From an uncultured Butyricicoccus sp. (GTDB lineage: Bacteria; Bacillota; Clostridia; Oscillospirales; Butyricicoccaceae), in contig CAJUDU010000036.1 of assembly GCA_910584935.1 (NCBI GenBank), positions 1 through 23,459 of the forward strand: a DNA stretch of 23,459 nucleotides, read 5' to 3'. Within the stretch, counting starts at the first letter, position 1. Every line of letters begins with the position of its first letter. This document shows positions 1 through 8,214 of this stretch, one piece after another. Under the pieces are notes generated by a model, which saw nothing but the letters and a program-made list of their open reading frames with translations, was not told the origin of the DNA and did no database searches. The position numbers and the translations under genes are program-made.

Positions 1-98
1 CACGGGATAATCTCGTCCATGATCTCCAGAAATTCTTCCCGCTTTGTCTTCTTTTCCCGATAAGCGTATTCCATATCACTAAAACTTTCCTGTTTCAT
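1..98 (-). CDS. IS5-family transposase, N-terminal fragment (cut by window edge)
   Basis: Reading the minus strand from the ATG at 98 gives 32 codons that run off the left edge. The peptide begins MKQESFSDMEYAYREKKTKR and continues with an EEFL...MDEIIPW-like segment. This matches the conserved N-terminus of IS5-family DDE transposases (pattern tFxDxEy..kkkTkrE.FL..Md.IIPW). A G-rich ribosome binding site lies just upstream (about 99-112), and a TATAAT with extended -10 TG lies near 118-126 on the same strand. The catalytic DDE residues are outside the window, so it cannot be said whether the element is intact. The family call rests on a short but characteristic segment. Confidence 0.75.
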   Translation of the reverse strand, partial: MKQESFSDMEYAYREKKTKREEFLEIMDEIIP

Positions 99-340
99 GC
101 TCCATGCCCCCTTTTCCCCTATTATACCACTTCCTGACTCATGGAGGATTAAATCAGGGGCTCCTTTATCGATATTCGTCTGCTCAAAGAAAAGCAATGT
201 GTAAAAAGGCATATATGCTCTTTTAAAATCGTATGTTTAATATCTATGATGACAAGTATGCAAAATATCATAAATGCCTTGCCCAAGGTAAGAATAAAGC
301 ATGGGATGAAATCATTGTGTTTATTACCAAGGCATAAAAG
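99..340. other. Gene-free edge between an IS element and the flavodiiron gene
   Basis: No convincing gene is seen here. The stretch contains the presumed outer end of the IS5-type element. GGAGCCCCTGATTTAATC, read on the minus strand at about 148-165, is a candidate terminal inverted repeat, but the other end is outside the window, so this cannot be confirmed. An 8-base inverted repeat ATGCCTTG/CAAGGCAT lies at 274-281 and 328-335. A short plus-strand reading frame from 246 has no ribosome binding site, recognisable domain or coding character and is not annotated. Confidence 0.4.
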
Positions 341-373
341 AAGCCCTGTCCGCCGCCAAACGGGACAGGGCTT
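341..373 (-). terminator. Rho-independent terminator of the first flavodiiron gene
   Basis: AAGCCCTGTCC (341-351) and GGACAGGGCTT (363-373) form a perfect 11-bp stem with an 11-base loop. On the minus strand it is followed by a T-rich tail (CTTTTAT). It lies about 90 bases downstream of the stop codon of the minus-strand flavodiiron gene and is probably the end of the secA-flavodiiron transcript. Confidence 0.75.
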
Positions 374-463
374 TAGAACAATTATCGCATACCGTATATT
401 GGGCTTTACATATCTAATCGGGTTAAATCAGACAATATTTCTTATCAATACCGACCAAAGAAA

Positions 464-1582
464 TCAGCCTCGGTAAAGCTGTTTTCGGATTGGCATTGTA
501 TGCCAGCCCATGCTTTGCATGATTTCATCTGCCTGTTTGGTTGCTTCACCACTCCAGCCATAAGAACCAAAGGCAAGCCCGATACGGTCTTTGGGCTTTA
601 ACCCACGCATATAGGTCATAAATGCGGCAACCGTTGGCATCATATTATTGTTCAGTGTGGACGCACCAATCATCACAAACTTCGCATCCAGCACATCCCC
701 CATCACTTGTGAATAATGTTCATCGCGCAAGCAGTGCATGTGTACTTTCTTACCCAAAGCTTCATACTCAGCCTTGATTTTTTGTGCCATTTCTTCTGTG
801 GAACCCCACATGGAATCATAAACGATGACCACTTTATCCATATCACATTCATTCTTTGCCCAACGGCTGTAGGCTTCCACCATTTCTTTGATATGAGAGC
901 GTAGAATGACACCATGGGAAGGGCAAACCATGCCAATATCCAGCCCACTAGCTTGTTCTAACAGTTTTTGCACCTGCATACCAAATGGCAGTACAATATT
1001 GCCATAATAATCTGCGGCGCGTTCCATGAGGCGCGGCAAGCCCATTTCATCATCATAGGTTTCACCTGTGCAAACGTGCTGCCCGAATGCATCATTGGAA
1101 AACAGGATTTTTTCTTCTGCCAAATAAGTTAGCATGGAATCCGGCCAATGCACCATTGGTGCAGGGATAAAATGCCATGTGTATTTGCCTGTGGAAAGGG
1201 TATCACCGGCTTTGACAATGTGCCAATCCATACTTTGAATCCCATAATATGCATTAATACCCGCTTTTGCACCGTTTGTGCAATAAACCGCAAGGTTTGG
1301 GTTACGCTGAGCAATTGCTGGGAAAGAACCCGAATGGTCAGGTTCAATATGGTTCTGAATCAGCACATCAATTTTTTCAATCGGGACAATTTCCTCAATA
1401 TTTTTGAGGTAGTCTTCGGTGAATTTTGCCTTGACATTGTCAATCAATGTGATTTTTTCATCAATCACTAGATAACAGTTGTACGTTGCCCCGAATGGGG
1501 TTTTGTAGCCATGGAAAATACGTACATCTGGGTCTTTCACCCCAACAGCATAGATATTGTCACGGATTTTTGTTACACACAT
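464..1582 (-). CDS. FprA-family A-type flavodiiron protein (O2/NO reductase)
   Basis: This cytosolic flavodiiron protein has 372 residues. It reduces O2 to water and/or NO to N2O at a diiron site, with electrons delivered through FMN. The N-terminal metallo-beta-lactamase-like half carries all the expected iron ligands: H78-x-E80-x-D82 (in NHIEPDHSG), H145 (MVHWPDS), D164 (SNDAFG) and H223 (PSHG). The C-terminal flavodoxin half has the FMN phosphate loop SMWGSTE at 257-263. At 372 residues it is slightly short for the family (about 390-410), and no rubredoxin or flavin-reductase domain is attached, so a separate donor is needed. The start is supported by AGGAG seven bases upstream. It lies 57 bases behind secA in the same direction with no terminator between them, so co-transcription is likely. 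It is the first of two flavodiiron genes in this window. Confidence 0.93.
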   Translation of the reverse strand: MCVTKIRDNIYAVGVKDPDVRIFHGYKTPFGATYNCYLVIDEKITLIDNVKAKFTEDYLKNIEEIVPIEKIDVLIQNHIEPDHSGSFPAIAQRNPNLAVYCTNGAKAGINAYYGIQSMDWHIVKAGDTLSTGKYTWHFIPAPMVHWPDSMLTYLAEEKILFSNDAFGQHVCTGETYDDEMGLPRLMERAADYYGNIVLPFGMQVQKLLEQASGLDIGMVCPSHGVILRSHIKEMVEAYSRWAKNECDMDKVVIVYDSMWGSTEEMAQKIKAEYEALGKKVHMHCLRDEHYSQVMGDVLDAKFVMIGASTLNNNMMPTVAAFMTYMRGLKPKDRIGLAFGSYGWSGEATKQADEIMQSMGWHTMPIRKQLYRG

Positions 1583-1600
1583 TGTTTTTCTCCTAATTCT

Positions 1601-1616
1601 GGCGCGATAAAGCGCC
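1601..1616. other. Short GC-rich hairpin between secA and the flavodiiron gene
   Basis: GGCGC and GCGCC (5 bp) enclose the loop GATAAA. A T-run follows only on the plus strand (1617-1626). In the direction of secA transcription the hairpin has no U-tract and is followed directly by the flavodiiron ribosome binding site. It is therefore not a good secA terminator. It could be an RNA-stability or translation element, or chance. Confidence 0.4.
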
Positions 1617-1639
1617 TGTTTTTTTACTTCTGATAAAGT

Positions 1640-4381
1640 TTATTCATTTCTGCCGCAGCATTTTTTATATTTCAGCCCGCTGCCGCAAGGGCATAAGTCA
1701 TTGCGCCCAACTTTTTTTTGTTTGCGGACAGGTTCTTTTTTCACTGTGCCGTCATCCGCGCCAGAAGCGGCTGTTTCTTTGGCAACTTGTTCGCGTTTTG
1801 GTTCTTCACGGGTGCGCACCTGTGCCAGGTAAATTGTCCGTACTGTGTCTTCCCGGATTGCGTCAACCATCGCGTCAAACATATCAAACCCTTCGCGTTT
1901 ATATTCCACAACAGGATCATATTGCCCATAAGCGCGAAGCCCTATACCATTGCGCAGTTCGGTCATCGCATCAATATGGTCCATCCACTTGCTGTCTACA
2001 TTACGCAACAGGATAACACGTTCCAATTCCCGCATAATTGGGCTGCCAAGCGCTTGTTCTTTGGCGGCATAAACTTCATGCGCACGGTCTTTAAGTTGGT
2101 TTTTCATCTGATCCGCAGTCAGGTCGTCAAGTTCTTCCGCCGTGAACACCAAATCTTCCATGCCAAGGAACAAACCAAGGAAACGGCGGCGCACTTGTTC
2201 TATCATTTCGGGTGTAATGGTTTGATGTTCGCCAACCGCGCCTTCTACGGCGCGGTCAATGGTTTCATCAACCATACCTGTGATATTTGTGCTGACATCC
2301 TCCCCGCTTAGCACTTTTAAACGCTGCCCATAAATGATTTCGCGCTGCTTATTCATCACATCGTCATACTCCAACACGTGTTTACGGGTGGCAAAGTTGC
2401 GGGATTCTACCTTTTTCTGTGCGTTTTCAATCGCATTAGAAAGGATTTTCTGATCAATCGGTTCATCATCTTCCAGCCCAAGGCTTTCCATCATGCCTTG
2501 AATGCGTTCCGAACCAAACAGGCGCATCAAATCATCTTCCATGCAAATATAGAAAGAGCTTTCACCAGGGTCGCCTTGGCGCCCGGCACGCCCGCGTAAC
2601 TGGTTGTCAATCCGGCGGGATTCATGGCGTTCAGTGCCAAGGATATATAAGCCACCAGCCTGACGGACTTTTTCCGCGTCCGCATCGGTTTCGGATTTAT
2701 ATTGTTTGTAAAACTCGCTGTATTTATTGCGGGCTTCCAAAATTTCCTCATTATCCGTATCGGCATGACCGGTTGCTTCGGTGATAATTTCTTCCGCGTA
2801 GCCAGCTTTTTTCAGCGCTTCGCGGGCAAGAAATTCCGGGTTGCCGCCCAGCATGATATCTGTGCCGCGCCCTGCCATATTGGTAGCAATGGTCACAGCC
2901 CCCAGTTTGCCAGCCTGCGCAACGATTTCTGCTTCCTGTTCATGATATTTCGCATTGAGTACGGTATGTTTGATGCCTTTTTTCTTGAGCATGGCAGACA
3001 ATTCTTCTGATTTTTCAATGGAAACCGTGCCGACCAAAATTGGTTGCCCTTTGGCATGACATTCCTCAATGCGGCGGATAGCTGCCATGGTTTTGCCACG
3101 CTGGTTTTTGTAAACAGCATCCGGGTTATCCTTACGGGCAACTGGCTTATTGGTCGGGATTTCTACAACATCCAGCTTATAAATGGAACGGAACTCTTCT
3201 TCTTCGGTCAGAGCGGTACCGGTCATGCCGGACAGCTTGCCATATAAACGGAAAAAGTTTTGGAAGGTAATCGTTGCCAGCGTCTTAGATTCATGCTGTA
3301 CCCGCACGCCTTCTTTGGCTTCAATCGCTTGGTGCAGCCCTTCATTATAACGCCGCCCGAACATCAAACGTCCAGTAAACTCATCCACAATAATGATTTG
3401 CCCTTCCCGCACCACATAATCGACATCTTTCTGCATAATGCCGCGGGCTTTGATCGCTTGGTTGATATGGTGCTGCAAAGTGCTGTTTTCCGGGTCGTTG
3501 AGGTTGTCAATTTTGAAATAAGCTTCCGCACGGGCAGTCCCTTTTGGGGTGAGGGTAGCGGTGCGGGCTTTTTCATCCACCAGATAATCAGCTTCAATTT
3601 CGTCCTGTTCTTCCTTGGCATCCACTTCTTTGACACGCATCGCGGTCAGACGGGCGGCAAACTGGTCGGCAATTTGATAAAGCTGGGTCGATTTATCCCC
3701 TTGTCCGGAAATAATCAGCGGGGTACGGGCTTCATCAATCAAAATGGAGTCCACTTCGTCCACAATCGCAAACGCATGGCCGCGCTGCACCCGTGAGTTC
3801 ATATAGATTGCCATATTGTCACGCAGGTAGTCAAACCCGAACTCATTGTTGGTGCCATAGGTAATATCGGCTTCATACATCGCTTTGCGGTCTTGCGGTT
3901 CCACCGCATGGATAATCAGCCCGACTTTTAAACCAAGGAAACGGTAAACCTTGCCCATCCATTCGGAGTCACGTTTTGCCAGATAGTCATTGACTGTGAC
4001 AATATGCACGCCTTTGCCCGTAAGGGCGTTGAGATAAGCGGGCAGAGTTGCCACTAAGGTTTTGCCTTCACCGGTTTTCATTTCAGCAATGCGCCCTTGG
4101 TGCAGCACAATACCGCCAATGATTTGCACACGGTAATGGCGCAGCCCAAGCACACGGTCTGCCGCTTCGCGGCAGGTGGCAAAGGCTTCAGGCAGCAAAT
4201 CATCAAGGGTTTCACCATTTTGGAATCGTTTTTTAAATTCATCCGTTTTGGCGCGGAGTTCGGCATCGGTTAATTTGCGGTATTCATCTTCTAACGCAAG
4301 AACCTTATCTGCAATGGGTTCAATTTTCCTGACCTCACGGCTGGAATAGGTCCCAAAGATTTTTTCTAAAAATTTTGCCAT
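1640..4381 (-). CDS. secA: Preprotein translocase ATPase SecA
   Basis: SecA is the ATPase motor that pushes unfolded preproteins through the SecYEG channel in the cytoplasmic membrane. The 913-residue protein is full length for the family. Visible landmarks are Walker A MKTGEGKT at 101-108, the DEVD Walker B at 208-211, the preprotein cross-linking region after it, the helicase motif GRAGRQGDPG and the helical wing/scaffold. The tail is a SEC-C zinc motif with C897-P-C899, eight residues, C908-C909, used for SecB or ribosome contacts. The start has a modest AAAGG site about 8 bases upstream. A good sigma-A promoter lies at 4410-4438, and the upstream membrane-protein gene ends in its own terminator, so secA starts its own transcript and probably reads on into the flavodiiron gene. 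No second SecA or accessory Sec gene is visible. Confidence 0.98.
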   Translation of the reverse strand: MAKFLEKIFGTYSSREVRKIEPIADKVLALEDEYRKLTDAELRAKTDEFKKRFQNGETLDDLLPEAFATCREAADRVLGLRHYRVQIIGGIVLHQGRIAEMKTGEGKTLVATLPAYLNALTGKGVHIVTVNDYLAKRDSEWMGKVYRFLGLKVGLIIHAVEPQDRKAMYEADITYGTNNEFGFDYLRDNMAIYMNSRVQRGHAFAIVDEVDSILIDEARTPLIISGQGDKSTQLYQIADQFAARLTAMRVKEVDAKEEQDEIEADYLVDEKARTATLTPKGTARAEAYFKIDNLNDPENSTLQHHINQAIKARGIMQKDVDYVVREGQIIIVDEFTGRLMFGRRYNEGLHQAIEAKEGVRVQHESKTLATITFQNFFRLYGKLSGMTGTALTEEEEFRSIYKLDVVEIPTNKPVARKDNPDAVYKNQRGKTMAAIRRIEECHAKGQPILVGTVSIEKSEELSAMLKKKGIKHTVLNAKYHEQEAEIVAQAGKLGAVTIATNMAGRGTDIMLGGNPEFLAREALKKAGYAEEIITEATGHADTDNEEILEARNKYSEFYKQYKSETDADAEKVRQAGGLYILGTERHESRRIDNQLRGRAGRQGDPGESSFYICMEDDLMRLFGSERIQGMMESLGLEDDEPIDQKILSNAIENAQKKVESRNFATRKHVLEYDDVMNKQREIIYGQRLKVLSGEDVSTNITGMVDETIDRAVEGAVGEHQTITPEMIEQVRRRFLGLFLGMEDLVFTAEELDDLTADQMKNQLKDRAHEVYAAKEQALGSPIMRELERVILLRNVDSKWMDHIDAMTELRNGIGLRAYGQYDPVVEYKREGFDMFDAMVDAIREDTVRTIYLAQVRTREEPKREQVAKETAASGADDGTVKKEPVRKQKKVGRNDLCPCGSGLKYKKCCGRNE

Positions 4382-4409
4382 GGTATCAGCCTTTCAAATT
4401 TCTTTCGGT

Positions 4410-4438
4410 ATTATAATCCAGAAAACATTATATCACAA
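4410..4438 (-). promoter_or_regulatory. Sigma-A promoter of secA
   Basis: On the minus strand TTGTGA (4433-4438) and TATAAT (4410-4415) are separated by 17 bases, about 30 bases before the secA start codon. A second TATAAT with an extended TG (about 4427-4432) overlaps the spacer and could serve as an alternative, earlier start point. Confidence 0.7.
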
Positions 4439-4549
4439 ATAGATAACAAACAAAACAGCAAGTTGTAAAATAATTTTGGTGTTTTCGCTTGTATATATAT
4501 TTGGAGGAACTGCCGGAATTAATGCAAAACAATCAGATCAAAAATAAAA

Positions 4550-4571
4550 CCCCTGCCAGCAAGGGCAGGGG
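4550..4571 (-). terminator. Terminator after the Bax1/YccA-like gene
   Basis: CCCCTGCC (4550-4557) and GGCAGGGG (4564-4571) form an 8-bp stem with a 6-base loop. On the minus strand it is followed by GTTTTATTTTT. It sits about 18 bases after the stop codon of the membrane-protein gene and separates it from secA. Confidence 0.8.
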
Positions 4572-4588
4572 ATGAAAGACGCCAGAAT

Positions 4589-5272
4589 TTAGTCGCGGCT
4601 ATTAAACAGGCGCAGAATATACAAAAACAGGTTAATAAAGTCCAAATAAAGCTGGAGCGCCGCGAAAATAGAAGCCTTTTCCAAAAGGGCGGCGTCATGG
4701 CTGCAAGCCGCGTGTAAAGCTTTGATTTTTTGGACATCATAAGCGGTAAAAACAAGAAAAATTGCAGCGCCGCCAAAGCAAAGTAGGCGTTCCACACCGC
4801 CAAATCTAAAGAACATACCAAGCAGGTTAAACAGGATCAGCAGCACCAGCCCACCGAGCAGGATAGGACGCAACCGGGAGAGGTCTACTGCGGTAAAATA
4901 ACCGACAGCCGCCATAATGCCAAAATAAGCAGCTGTAACGCCAAAAGCAAGCACAAGCGCAGGGACTTCAAAATAGAGGAAGTACGTGGAAAATGCCAGT
5001 CCATTCAGCACGGCATAAAAGAAAAACATCAAGCGGGAAGCGCCGACCGATATTTTACCAATTTTTGCAGAAAGGCTGAACACCGTGATAAGTTCCAGAA
5101 TTGCAAGCACAGCCATCGCTGGAACAGACAGGAGAAATGTAACAATGCCTGTCATATAGGTTGCAAGCATCACAATAAATGTGGTTGCAAGCCCGAGGAA
5201 CATCCAGCCAAAGGCTTTCGCGGTATAGCGTCCAACCGAGCAAGGTTTCACACTGTAAGAATCAGGATACAT
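4589..5272 (-). CDS. Bax inhibitor-1/YccA-family (TMBIM) membrane protein
   Basis: This integral membrane protein has 227 residues and about seven hydrophobic segments spread from roughly residue 22 to the C-terminus. Family hallmarks are the TAYDVQKIK segment near 177-185 and the C-terminal helix ALQLYLDFINLFLYILRLF. Bacterial members of the family include the pH-sensitive calcium leak channel BsYetJ and E. coli YccA, which modulates FtsH. Which role applies here cannot be told. The start is fixed by an almost ideal GAGGTGATT ribosome binding site about eight bases upstream. It is a single-gene unit, with its own consensus promoter upstream and a terminator immediately downstream. Confidence 0.92.
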   Translation of the reverse strand: MYPDSYSVKPCSVGRYTAKAFGWMFLGLATTFIVMLATYMTGIVTFLLSVPAMAVLAILELITVFSLSAKIGKISVGASRLMFFFYAVLNGLAFSTYFLYFEVPALVLAFGVTAAYFGIMAAVGYFTAVDLSRLRPILLGGLVLLILFNLLGMFFRFGGVERLLCFGGAAIFLVFTAYDVQKIKALHAACSHDAALLEKASIFAALQLYLDFINLFLYILRLFNSRD

Positions 5273-5315
5273 AAGAAATCACCTCACAGAAATATATCAT
5301 ATCTTCTTCTTAACG

Positions 5316-5344
5316 ATTATAGCGCATCTTTATCCCCATGTCAA
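5316..5344 (-). promoter_or_regulatory. Near-perfect sigma-A promoter of the Bax1/YccA-like gene
   Basis: On the minus strand the -35 TTGACA (5339-5344) and -10 TATAAT (5316-5321) are both exact consensus with a 17-base spacer. This gives a leader of about 35-40 bases before the start codon. It predicts strong constitutive expression. Confidence 0.85.
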
Positions 5345-5349
5345 TGTGT

Positions 5350-5379
5350 TTGTAAGATAAAGCATATATCTGATATAAT
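5350..5379 (+). promoter_or_regulatory. Distal plus-strand promoter candidate of the methyltransferase
   Basis: TTGTAA (5350-5355), an 18-base spacer and TATAAT (5374-5379) with an extended TG at 5371-5372. It is divergent from the neighbouring minus-strand promoter and would give a leader of about 165 bases to the methyltransferase gene. Confidence 0.45.
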
Positions 5380-5464
5380 ATATGTAATTCTATAATTTTT
5401 TATCAGGTTTTATGACGGACAAGATATGACCTTTTTCTTTATAACAGCACCAAAAGGCATATGG

Positions 5465-5493
5465 TTGATTTTCGGCAAGGGTTGTTTTATAAT
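5465..5493 (+). promoter_or_regulatory. Proximal promoter of the methyltransferase
   Basis: TTGATT (5465-5470) and TATAAT (5488-5493) with exactly 17 bases between, about 60 bases before the start codon. It is the better placed of the two plus-strand promoter candidates in this gap. Confidence 0.6.
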
Positions 5494-5551
5494 GGGCATG
5501 GCAAGCCAGTGAAAAATAGGCAGTGAATAAAATGAGAGGAGCACGACCACC

Positions 5552-6235
5552 ATGAATATTGAAGAACAGTTTAACCGGATTGCACAGGAATATGATGCAA
5601 ACCGTAAAAAATTCATCCCTTGCTTTACGGATTATTATGAAAATACCACGAAGTTTATCCTTTCTAATGCCCCGGCACCCAAAAGGGTGTTGGATTTGGG
5701 TGCCGGGACAGGGTTGCTGACCTATTTTTGGTATTCATTATGCCCATCCGCAGCTTATGTATTGGTTGATATCGCAGCGGAAATGCTGCAAATTGCACAG
5801 GAACGGTTTGCGGGGATTGATCATATTTCGTATCAGATGCTGGATTATGCAAAAGCATTCCCCGATGGGGATTTTGACGCGGTTATTTCCGCGTTATCCA
5901 TCCATCATCTGGCGGATGCGGACAAACAAAAACTATTTACCAAAATATATAATACGCTCCCGGCTGGCGGGTTGTTTGTGAATTATGACCAGTTTTGCGC
6001 CGGACTGCCCGAAATGGATCAATGGTTTGATGCTTATTGGCAAAGCCAGCTCGCGGACAATGGGTTATCCGCACAAGATATTGCATTATGGCATAAACGC
6101 AGGAAACTTGACAAAGAATGTTCGGTGCAGGCGGAAATTGAAATGCTAAAAAAATCCGGTTTTTCGATAGTGCATTGTGTTTATACCTGTCAAAAATTTT
6201 CTGTCATTGCAGCGGTCAAACCCGCTGCGGATTGA
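5552..6235 (+). CDS. Class I SAM-dependent methyltransferase
   Basis: The protein has 227 residues with the Rossmann-like methyltransferase fold. Motif I is LDLGAGTG at 47-54. An acidic strand end (VLVDIAAEML) binds the SAM ribose, and motif IV-like sequence DAVISALSIHHL follows. The N-terminal segment NIEEQFNRIAQEYDANRK is typical of small-molecule methyltransferases of the UbiE/YcgJ-like group. The substrate is unknown. The start has GAGAGGAG about 10 bases upstream. It is transcribed alone, from one or two promoters upstream to the bidirectional terminator downstream. Confidence 0.88.
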   Translation: MNIEEQFNRIAQEYDANRKKFIPCFTDYYENTTKFILSNAPAPKRVLDLGAGTGLLTYFWYSLCPSAAYVLVDIAAEMLQIAQERFAGIDHISYQMLDYAKAFPDGDFDAVISALSIHHLADADKQKLFTKIYNTLPAGGLFVNYDQFCAGLPEMDQWFDAYWQSQLADNGLSAQDIALWHKRRKLDKECSVQAEIEMLKKSGFSIVHCVYTCQKFSVIAAVKPAAD

Positions 6236-6255
6236 TAAAAAACAGCGCTACAAGG

Positions 6256-6300
6256 AAAAGGCATGACAGATTGTTTGCCCCAAATCTGCCATGCCTTTTT
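6256..6300 (+). terminator. Bidirectional terminator between converging genes
   Basis: The long stem pairs AAAAGGCATG with CATGCCTTTT, then after one mismatch CAGATT with AATCTG, around a loop near 6273-6282. It ends in TTTTT on the plus strand. On the minus strand it is followed by TTTTCCTTG, so it can also stop the converging sugar-kinase transcript. Confidence 0.85.
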
Positions 6301-6375
6301 GTATTCCCGTATTGCCTGTGTTATACGGGAATTACCGCATAACCATTTGCACTTTCCCTGATTTTTGTATCCGCA

Positions 6376-7317
6376 TCAAAGTGTATATACCTGCAACGTT
6401 TCATAAACTTCAAAGACTTTTTTCAGGTTTGCCATTTCCGTGCCTGCCAAACGCGCACAAGCCCGCCCAGTTGCAACTGTATATTTTGCCAGTTCGCAAA
6501 AACTCAGCCCGGTGTTCATAGAATTTGCGATAGCGCCAACCATCGCGTCCCCTGTGCCGACCGCGCCGCAGTCAAAGATTTTCGGGTTGCTGTTGACATA
6601 TAATGATTCTGGTTCATCTTTGGACACAAATAATGCGCCCTCTTGTGACATCGAAACGCAAACGGCACGTGCGCCTTTATCGAGCAGCTTGCGGGCGCTG
6701 TGGATTGCCACTTCCGGGTCAGCAGTGGCTTCATCGCCAACCGCTTCCGCCAACTCAAAAATATTGGGCTTTACAAAATCCGGTTCCAATTTGAGTGCCG
6801 CTTGCAGCCGCTCTCCGTCCGCGTCAATAATCAGGCGGCAGCCAGATTTTTTAATCAGCTTGCAAAGCTTAATATAGTTTTCCAGCGAGAATTTTGGCGG
6901 CACAGAACCAGTGATAACAAAAATATTTTCCGGCTGAAGATAATGCTCTACCCGTTCCAAAAAGCGTAGGTAATCGCCGTCACTGATTTTGTTGCCGGGC
7001 TCATTGATTTCGGTGTGGTCGCCAAACGCGTCAATGACTTGGACATTCACGCGGGTTTCGCCGGGCACATCCACAAAATCATGATGGATATCCGCCGCGG
7101 TCAGGGCATCTTTCATAATACGCCCATTTGACCCCGCGGAAAATCCAAGGGCAACACTTGTGCCGCCAAGCGCTTTGACTGCACGTGAAACATTGATCCC
7201 CTTGCCGCCAGGCTCGACCATACTGCCGACTGCACGGTTCAGCTTCATTGGGGAAAGTGGGCGGTCGATCCGGATGGTACGGTCGAGCGCAGGATTCAGG
7301 GTAATGGTGATAATCAT
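6376..7317 (-). CDS. PfkB-family hexose kinase, 1-phosphofructokinase type
   Basis: The protein has 313 residues from the ATG at 7317. An in-frame ATG 123 bases earlier is not the start, because AGGAGG lies 7 bases before 7317 and a promoter lies inside the longer frame. MIITITLNPALDRTI is the typical start of 1-phosphofructokinase/tagatose-6-phosphate kinase proteins. The first PfkB signature PGGKGINVSRAVKALGG is at 36-52, and the C-terminal signature contains GTGD at 254-257, with D257 the expected catalytic base. These enzymes phosphorylate fructose-1-phosphate or tagatose-6-phosphate with ATP in the cytosol. No fruA PTS or lac/gat gene is adjacent, so FruK and LacC-type activity cannot be separated. 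It appears to be monocistronic. Confidence 0.85.
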   Translation of the reverse strand: MIITITLNPALDRTIRIDRPLSPMKLNRAVGSMVEPGGKGINVSRAVKALGGTSVALGFSAGSNGRIMKDALTAADIHHDFVDVPGETRVNVQVIDAFGDHTEINEPGNKISDGDYLRFLERVEHYLQPENIFVITGSVPPKFSLENYIKLCKLIKKSGCRLIIDADGERLQAALKLEPDFVKPNIFELAEAVGDEATADPEVAIHSARKLLDKGARAVCVSMSQEGALFVSKDEPESLYVNSNPKIFDCGAVGTGDAMVGAIANSMNTGLSFCELAKYTVATGRACARLAGTEMANLKKVFEVYETLQVYTL

Positions 7318-7354
7318 GGGGAAACCTCCTGTGTGCATCTCTCTACACTTATAT

Positions 7355-7383
7355 ATTTTACCTGCTTTCAATTCTTTTGTAAA
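7355..7383 (-). promoter_or_regulatory. Promoter of the PfkB-family kinase
   Basis: On the minus strand TTTACA (7378-7383), 17 bases, then TAAAAT (7355-7360). It lies about 38 bases upstream of the kinase start and supports the shorter start codon, since the longer reading frame would begin upstream of this promoter. Confidence 0.65.
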
Positions 7384-7479
7384 TATCGTTTGGACAAGAA
7401 CATGAAACATTTTTTGTGCCATGCAGAGCAAAAGGTGCATTTAATTGGGAAAATTCTGGCTAAATTTTAACTGTTTATA

Positions 7480-7508
7480 TTGCATATTGCCTTTTGCAGG
7501 GGTAATAT
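7480..7508 (+). promoter_or_regulatory. Weak promoter candidate of the Nudix gene
   Basis: TTGCAT (7480-7485), 17 bases, TAATAT (7503-7508). Both boxes are only partial matches. It is the best plus-strand candidate seen in the roughly 300-base divergent gap 7318-7623. Apart from this and the kinase promoter the gap shows no gene. Confidence 0.3.
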
Positions 7509-7623
7509 TCCAAATCAGGCGATGTTTACAGGGAATGGATGAGTGTTGCATAAGAAACGGGATTTTTCACAAACTGACTTTGCAAAGCTGTAAAAATAGG
7601 GATATCAGAAAAAAGGAGGGCGC

Positions 7624-8148
7624 ATGATGGAATTTTGCATGAAATGCGGTGCAAAACTGGAATGCCGCTTTTTGGAAAACGAAGGCATGATACCATATTG
7701 CCCGGTTTGCAAGGCATTCCGTTTTCCAGTGTTCAGCACAGCGGTCATTATGATTGTCATGAACCAGCCACAGGATAAAATATTGCTGATTCAGCAATAT
7801 GGCGGGGATGCCTGGATATTGGTGGCAGGCTATATTAACAAGGGCGAAGATGCAGAACACGCTGTGCGGCGGGAGGTCAAAGAGGAAATCGGGCTGGATG
7901 TTATCCAGATGCAGTATCAAGGCAGCGCATATTTCCGCAAAACCAATTCCCTGATGCTGTGTTTTTCCTGCCTTGTGGATGCCGAAACACTTGATGGGAT
8001 AACGGCTGAGGTAGACCGTGCCGCATGGTTCCCAGTGGTGCAGGCACAGCAGGAAATCTGCCCGGACAGCATTGCCCAAAAATTCCTTGATGGGTTTCTG
8101 CAAAGAAAAGGGAAAAAACCATCGTACGCTGATAACATTATACCATAA
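7624..8148 (+). CDS. Nudix hydrolase with N-terminal zinc ribbon
   Basis: The protein has 174 residues. Four cysteines, C5-x2-C8 and C26-x2-C29, form a zinc ribbon like that of NudC-type NADH pyrophosphatases. The Nudix box at 69-91 matches GX5EX7REUXEEXGU at every fixed position (G69, E75, R83-E84, E87-E88, G90, L91). This places it as a divalent-metal-dependent hydrolase of nucleoside-diphosphate-linked compounds. The NudC-specific SQPWPFP motif after the box is not present, so the substrate remains open. Two ATGs lie back to back at 7624 and 7627. GGAGG at 7615-7619 is better spaced for 7627, so the true protein may be one residue shorter. Confidence 0.88.
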   Translation: MMEFCMKCGAKLECRFLENEGMIPYCPVCKAFRFPVFSTAVIMIVMNQPQDKILLIQQYGGDAWILVAGYINKGEDAEHAVRREVKEEIGLDVIQMQYQGSAYFRKTNSLMLCFSCLVDAETLDGITAEVDRAAWFPVVQAQQEICPDSIAQKFLDGFLQRKGKKPSYADNIIP

Positions 8149-8214
8149 CAGCACACAAAATTTAAACACAAACATTATGTTTTATCATAAATGCCACCAA
8201 AGAGAACCAGATAC

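Noticed and set aside
274..335. Inverted repeat ATGCCTTG/CAAGGCAT as a mobile-element end or operator
   Set aside because: Eight bases with a 46-base gap in AT-rich intergenic DNA is close to chance, and the true terminator stem lies just beside it.
1601..1626. Hairpin plus T-run as a terminator on the plus strand
   Set aside because: No plus-strand gene ends here; the stem is only 5 bp and lies in the leader of a minus-strand gene.
1718..2311. Long open frame on the strand opposite secA (197 codons)
   Set aside because: It lies entirely within secA, has no ribosome binding site or recognisable domain, and its composition mirrors the antisense of a conserved gene.
7318..7440. In-frame N-terminal extension of the PfkB-family kinase
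   Set aside because: It contains the likely promoter, lacks a ribosome binding site, and the family begins at MIITITLNPALD with AGGAGG ahead of it.
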